Shown here: in pieces, positions 21,269 to 22,004 of the stretch
How the letters are laid out: every line of letters starts with the position of its first letter
Numbering within the stretch: the first letter of the stretch is position 1
Assembly: GCA_016213595.1 (NCBI GenBank)
Contig: JACRAA010000280.1
Location: 1 to 22,004 of the forward strand
From: Actinomycetota bacterium
Lineage (GTDB): Bacteria; Actinomycetota; Actinomycetes; Propionibacteriales; Propionibacteriaceae
Length of the DNA: 22,004 bases
Direction: 5' to 3'
Program-made: the position numbers and the translations under genes
The notes under the pieces: model-generated
What the model was told of the DNA's origin: nothing
What the model saw: the letters and a program-made list of their open reading frames with translations, nothing else
Database searches by the model: none

Positions 21269-22004
21269 AGGACGGTCCAGGTCTCCGCGCCTCGGAGCAG
21301 TGACTGCAGGGCGGCGTCCGGGTCGTCCGGGCGGCCGGCCGTCTCGAGCTGCTGCCTGGCCGCGTCGTCGTACGCAGGCCGCTCGACGTCCCGGAAGATG
21401 CCGATCGGCGCCCGCCGGAGCTCGCCCGCATCCGTGAGTCGGGACAGGGCGAAGGCCAGTGTCGGGTCATCGCAGTGCGCGTCATGGACGAGGAGCGAGT
21501 CGATCCCGACGTCATCGACGTCGACGATCGACAGCTCACCGGTCGACCCGTCACGCAGGACGCCCTTCGCACCGTCGGCGAACGTGACGGGCTCGCCGTG
21601 GACGAGCCTGATGAGGGAGTCTCCCGCCCCCTTGCCCTTGACCGCGTCGTAGGCGCCGTCGTTGAAGATCGGGCAGTTCTGGTAGATCTCGACGAACGAC
21701 GCGCCGCGGTGGCTCGCCGCGGCCGTCAGCACCTCGCTCAGACCCGCCCGGTCCGAGTCGACCGCTCGTGCGACGAACGTGGCCTCGGCGCCGATCGCCA
21801 GCGACAAGGGGTTGAAGGGCACCTCGAGCGATCCCATGGGAGAGGACTTGGTCACCTTCCCCTGCTCCGAGGTGGGGGAGAACTGGCCCTTGGTGAGGCC
21901 GTAGATCCGGTTGTTGAACATCACGATCCGGACGTCGACGTTGCGCCGGAGCGAGTGGATCAGGTGGTTGCCACCGATCGACAGCGCGTCGCCGTCACCG
22001 GTGA
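21265..22004 (-). CDS. korB: 2-oxoglutarate:ferredoxin oxidoreductase subunit beta, C-terminal part
   Basis: Partial gene running off the right edge; 245 codons plus TGA are present. The product begins at TGDGDALSIGGNHLIH, the thiamine-diphosphate/Mg-binding GDG motif, continues with VMFNNRIYGLTKGQFSPTS, matching actinobacterial KorB, and contains EIYQNCPIFNDG, whose Cys is the last ligand of the [4Fe-4S] cluster. The enzyme oxidatively decarboxylates 2-oxoglutarate to succinyl-CoA and reduces ferredoxin; in mycobacteria KorAB gives a CoA-dependent, oxygen-tolerant step of the citric acid cycle. The alpha subunit gene korA is expected just upstream, outside the window. The variable C-terminal half (after about 175 residues) is typical of the family. 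The stop overlaps the following gene. Confidence 0.95.
   Translation of the reverse strand, partial: TGDGDALSIGGNHLIHSLRRNVDVRIVMFNNRIYGLTKGQFSPTSEQGKVTKSSPMGSLEVPFNPLSLAIGAEATFVARAVDSDRAGLSEVLTAAASHRGASFVEIYQNCPIFNDGAYDAVKGKGAGDSLIRLVHGEPVTFADGAKGVLRDGSTGELSIVDVDDVGIDSLLVHDAHCDDPTLAFALSRLTDAGELRRAPIGIFRDVERPAYDDAARQQLETAGRPDDPDAALQSLLRGAETWTVL

Noticed and set aside
21265..22004. Ferredoxin-driven complex I fed directly by KorAB
   Set aside because: The nuo operon has intact NuoE, NuoF and NuoG with NADH and FMN motifs, so the enzyme is NADH-dependent; proximity of korB on the opposite strand is not evidence of direct electron feed.
1..22004. CRISPR arrays, tRNA or rRNA genes, insertion sequences, prophage or attachment sites
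   Set aside because: No regularly spaced repeats, transposase or integrase motifs, or RNA gene signatures were seen; the only repeats are the short in-frame arrays in nuoE and nuoG.

Overview
The window is high-GC, tightly packed DNA with GTG/ATG starts, overlapping stop/start codons and protein sequences typical of Actinomycetota (NuoE, NuoH and NuoJ with long C-terminal tails, a split NuoC and NuoD, KorB with the GDGDALSIGGNHLIH signature). Family or genus cannot be fixed from sequence reading alone. The gene set implies a respiring organism that uses menaquinone.

Layout, plus strand: the 3' end of a geranylgeranyl-reductase-type flavoprotein (2-358); a 160-bp intergenic leader carrying a strong hairpin (359-518); the complete 14-gene nuo operon for proton-pumping NADH:quinone oxidoreductase (complex I), nuoA to nuoN (519-16203), in canonical order with every iron-sulfur ligand set checked (NuoB N2, NuoE N1a, NuoF N3, NuoG N1b/N5/N4/N7, NuoI N6a/N6b); then, with almost no spacing, a long-chain polyprenyl diphosphate synthase (16206-17189) and a DNA-3-methyladenine glycosylase I-like protein (17193-17792). 

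Layout, minus strand (converging on the first block): the 3' part of korB, beta subunit of 2-oxoglutarate:ferredoxin oxidoreductase (from 22004 down to 21265); a single-pass membrane protein of unknown function whose GTG start overlaps the korB stop (21268-19913); and an M13-family zinc metallopeptidase with no visible signal peptide (19836-17887). The two blocks meet in a 94-bp convergent gap with several GC-rich palindromes. No stretch longer than about 160 bp lacks a gene, and no RNA gene, insertion sequence, prophage, CRISPR array or attachment site was seen.

How the genes fit together: the flanking reductase and prenyl synthase plausibly make and partly saturate the menaquinone tail that complex I reduces, so quinone supply and quinone use sit together. 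Genes nuoB to nuoK are joined by 1- to 4-nt stop/start overlaps, whereas the three antiporter-like genes nuoL, nuoM and nuoN each start after a short gap, with their own Shine-Dalgarno sequence.

Honest overall view: this is mostly a conserved housekeeping region, and I did not find a clear new biological system. The points most worth a second look are the glycosylase that has lost three of four zinc-snap ligands, the uncharacterised membrane protein translationally coupled to korB, the tandem-repeat tail of NuoE, and the hairpin leader upstream of nuoA.
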